Positions 63,122-64,000 of a stretch of DNA of 64,000 bases are shown here, one piece after another. This stretch comes from Thioalkalivibrio sp. ALMg11 (lineage in GTDB: Bacteria; Pseudomonadota; Gammaproteobacteria; Ectothiorhodospirales; Ectothiorhodospiraceae). The notes beneath the pieces are model-generated. The model searched no databases, was not told the DNA's origin, and saw only the letters and a program-made list of their open reading frames with translations. The position numbers were made by a program, and so were the translations under genes. The stretch lies in the NCBI RefSeq assembly GCF_000377905.1, contig NZ_KB898875.1, positions 62,001 to 126,000 on the forward strand, read 5' to 3'. The first letter of the stretch is position 1. Every line of letters starts with the position of its first letter.

Positions 63122-64000
63122 TGTTACGCATCGTCGGTATTGCCGTAGTCGTGCTCGGGATCGTGGTCGCGTTGTCGACCTACACCGTCGACGAGCGCGA
63201 TCGCGTGATCAAGTTCGCCCTTGGGGAGATTCGCGAGGTCGACCCGGCCCCTGGGCTGCACTTCAAGTTCCCGTTGATCCAGAACGTCGAGAAGTTCGAC
63301 GCCCGGATCATGACGCTGAACATCCCGCCGGATCGGTTCCTGACCTCCGAGGCGAAGAACATCATTGTCGATTTCTACGCCAAGTGGCGGATCGACGATG
63401 TCGGCCAGTTCTATCGTGCCACTCGTGGTGACGAGCGCCTGGCCGAGGAGCGCCTGGCGCAGATCCTGCGCGACGGGATGCGTAACGAGTTTGCGCGCTT
63501 CGAGTTGCAGGACGTGGTCGCTGGCGAACGCCTGACGATCATGGGTGCGGTGCGCCAGACCGCGCTGGAGACCGCGCAGGAGCTGGGGATCGACCTGGTC
63601 GATGTCCGCATCCGCCGCATGGACCTCCCGGAGGAGGTGTCCGAGTCGGTGTACGAGCGTATGCGCGCCGAACGTCAGCGGGTCGCCCAGGATTTCCGCG
63701 CCCGCGGTCAGGAAGAGGCCGAACGCATCCGCTCGCGCGCCGACCGTGAACGCACGGTCATCCTGGCGAATGCCTATCGTGACTCGGAAGAGATCCGCGG
63801 TGCGGGTGATGCCATCGCCACCGAGACGCTGGGACGTTCGTTTGGCGAGGATCAGGAGTTCTTCCGCTTCTATCGGAGCCTGATTGCCTACCGCAACAGC
63901 ATGAGCGGCGAAAACAGCACCTTTATCCTGGAGCCGAACTCCGAGTTCTTCCAGTTCTTCAACGCCCCTGGTGGCGAACGCCCGGCGCCGCTGCCGACCC
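63121..64000 (+). CDS. hflC: HflC, FtsH-modulating SPFH membrane protein (C-terminus beyond window)
   Basis: 293 codons visible, no stop before the right edge. The membrane segment is RIVGIAVVVLGIVVALSTYTV. The SPFH domain shows ERDRVIKFALGEIREVDPAPGLHFKFPLIQNVEKFDARI, and the helical region has ERQRVAQDFRARGQEEAERIRSRADRERTVILANAY. Full-length HflC is normally ~290-330 aa, so only a short tail is missing. Partner of HflK. Confidence 0.93.
   Translation, partial: MLRIVGIAVVVLGIVVALSTYTVDERDRVIKFALGEIREVDPAPGLHFKFPLIQNVEKFDARIMTLNIPPDRFLTSEAKNIIVDFYAKWRIDDVGQFYRATRGDERLAEERLAQILRDGMRNEFARFELQDVVAGERLTIMGAVRQTALETAQELGIDLVDVRIRRMDLPEEVSESVYERMRAERQRVAQDFRARGQEEAERIRSRADRERTVILANAYRDSEEIRGAGDAIATETLGRSFGEDQEFFRFYRSLIAYRNSMSGENSTFILEPNSEFFQFFNAPGGERPAPLPT

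Overview
This 64 kb window is high-GC, almost gapless gammaproteobacterial chromosome. It carries classic gammaproteobacterial gene orders: lptD-surA-pdxA-rsmA-apaG-apaH, mrdA-rodA-mltB-rlpA-dacA-ybeD-lipB-lipA, nadB|rpoE-rseA-rseB-rseC-mucD, lepA-lepB-rnc-era-recO-pdxJ-acpS, and hflK-hflC. Several features fit a halophilic or alkaliphilic sulfur-oxidising member of the Ectothiorhodospiraceae (Thioalkalivibrio-like): acidic proteins, three metallo-beta-lactamase-fold enzymes (one a probable persulfide dioxygenase, one SoxH-like) and a secreted double-rhodanese protein. That placement is inference; no 16S gene is present.

Layout. 1-6.3 kb: edge-truncated 7-TM/PAS sensor, cardiolipin synthase (cls), parC, and htpX behind a sigma32-type promoter. 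6.3-11.1 kb: gloC, then a signalling module. This module has a candidate small RNA with C-rich and anti-Shine-Dalgarno loops (about 7186-7279), a two-component pair (membrane kinase plus NtrC-type sigma54 activator), duplicated upstream sites, a near-consensus -24/-12 promoter at 10387-10403, and a secreted Gly-rich DUF4168 protein. 11.2-13.2 kb: rplM-rpsI, tRNA-Gln(CTG) followed by about 172-bp tandem repeats that each restart with the tRNA 3' end, and an orphan gene. 13.4-19.6 kb: SoxH-like hydrolase, a 49-aa DUF3096 membrane protein too short for ordinary gene calling, a giant DUF3683 flavin/Fe-S oxidoreductase, and a rhodanese protein. 19.7-31.6 kb: DUF2905, rpiA divergent from ilvA, a long palindromic repeat, then the leftward adk-lptD-surA-pdxA-rsmA-glk-apaG-apaH cluster. 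31.8-42.5 kb: ppa, the elongasome/peptidoglycan genes, and the lipoate genes with a second palindromic repeat between lipB and lipA. 42.5-46.2 kb: two tandem HDOD proteins, a putative HEAGH zincin with an unknown partner, and a BolA-family protein. 46.4-50.6 kb: persulfide dioxygenase, mazG, a ferredoxin-NADP reductase-like protein, nadB. 50.6-64 kb: the complete envelope-stress operon with two sigmaE-like promoters, then translation/secretion/RNA-processing genes, and hflK-hflC running off the right edge.

How the genes work together: most of the window is envelope biogenesis and quality control (LptD, SurA, PBP2/RodA, MltB, RlpA, PBP5, RpoE circuit, MucD, HtpX, HflKC, LepB) plus cofactor synthesis (PLP, NAD, lipoate). 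The least ordinary parts are the sigma54/sRNA/DUF4168 module, the tRNA-tail tandem repeats and the palindromic element found twice, each time between convergent genes.
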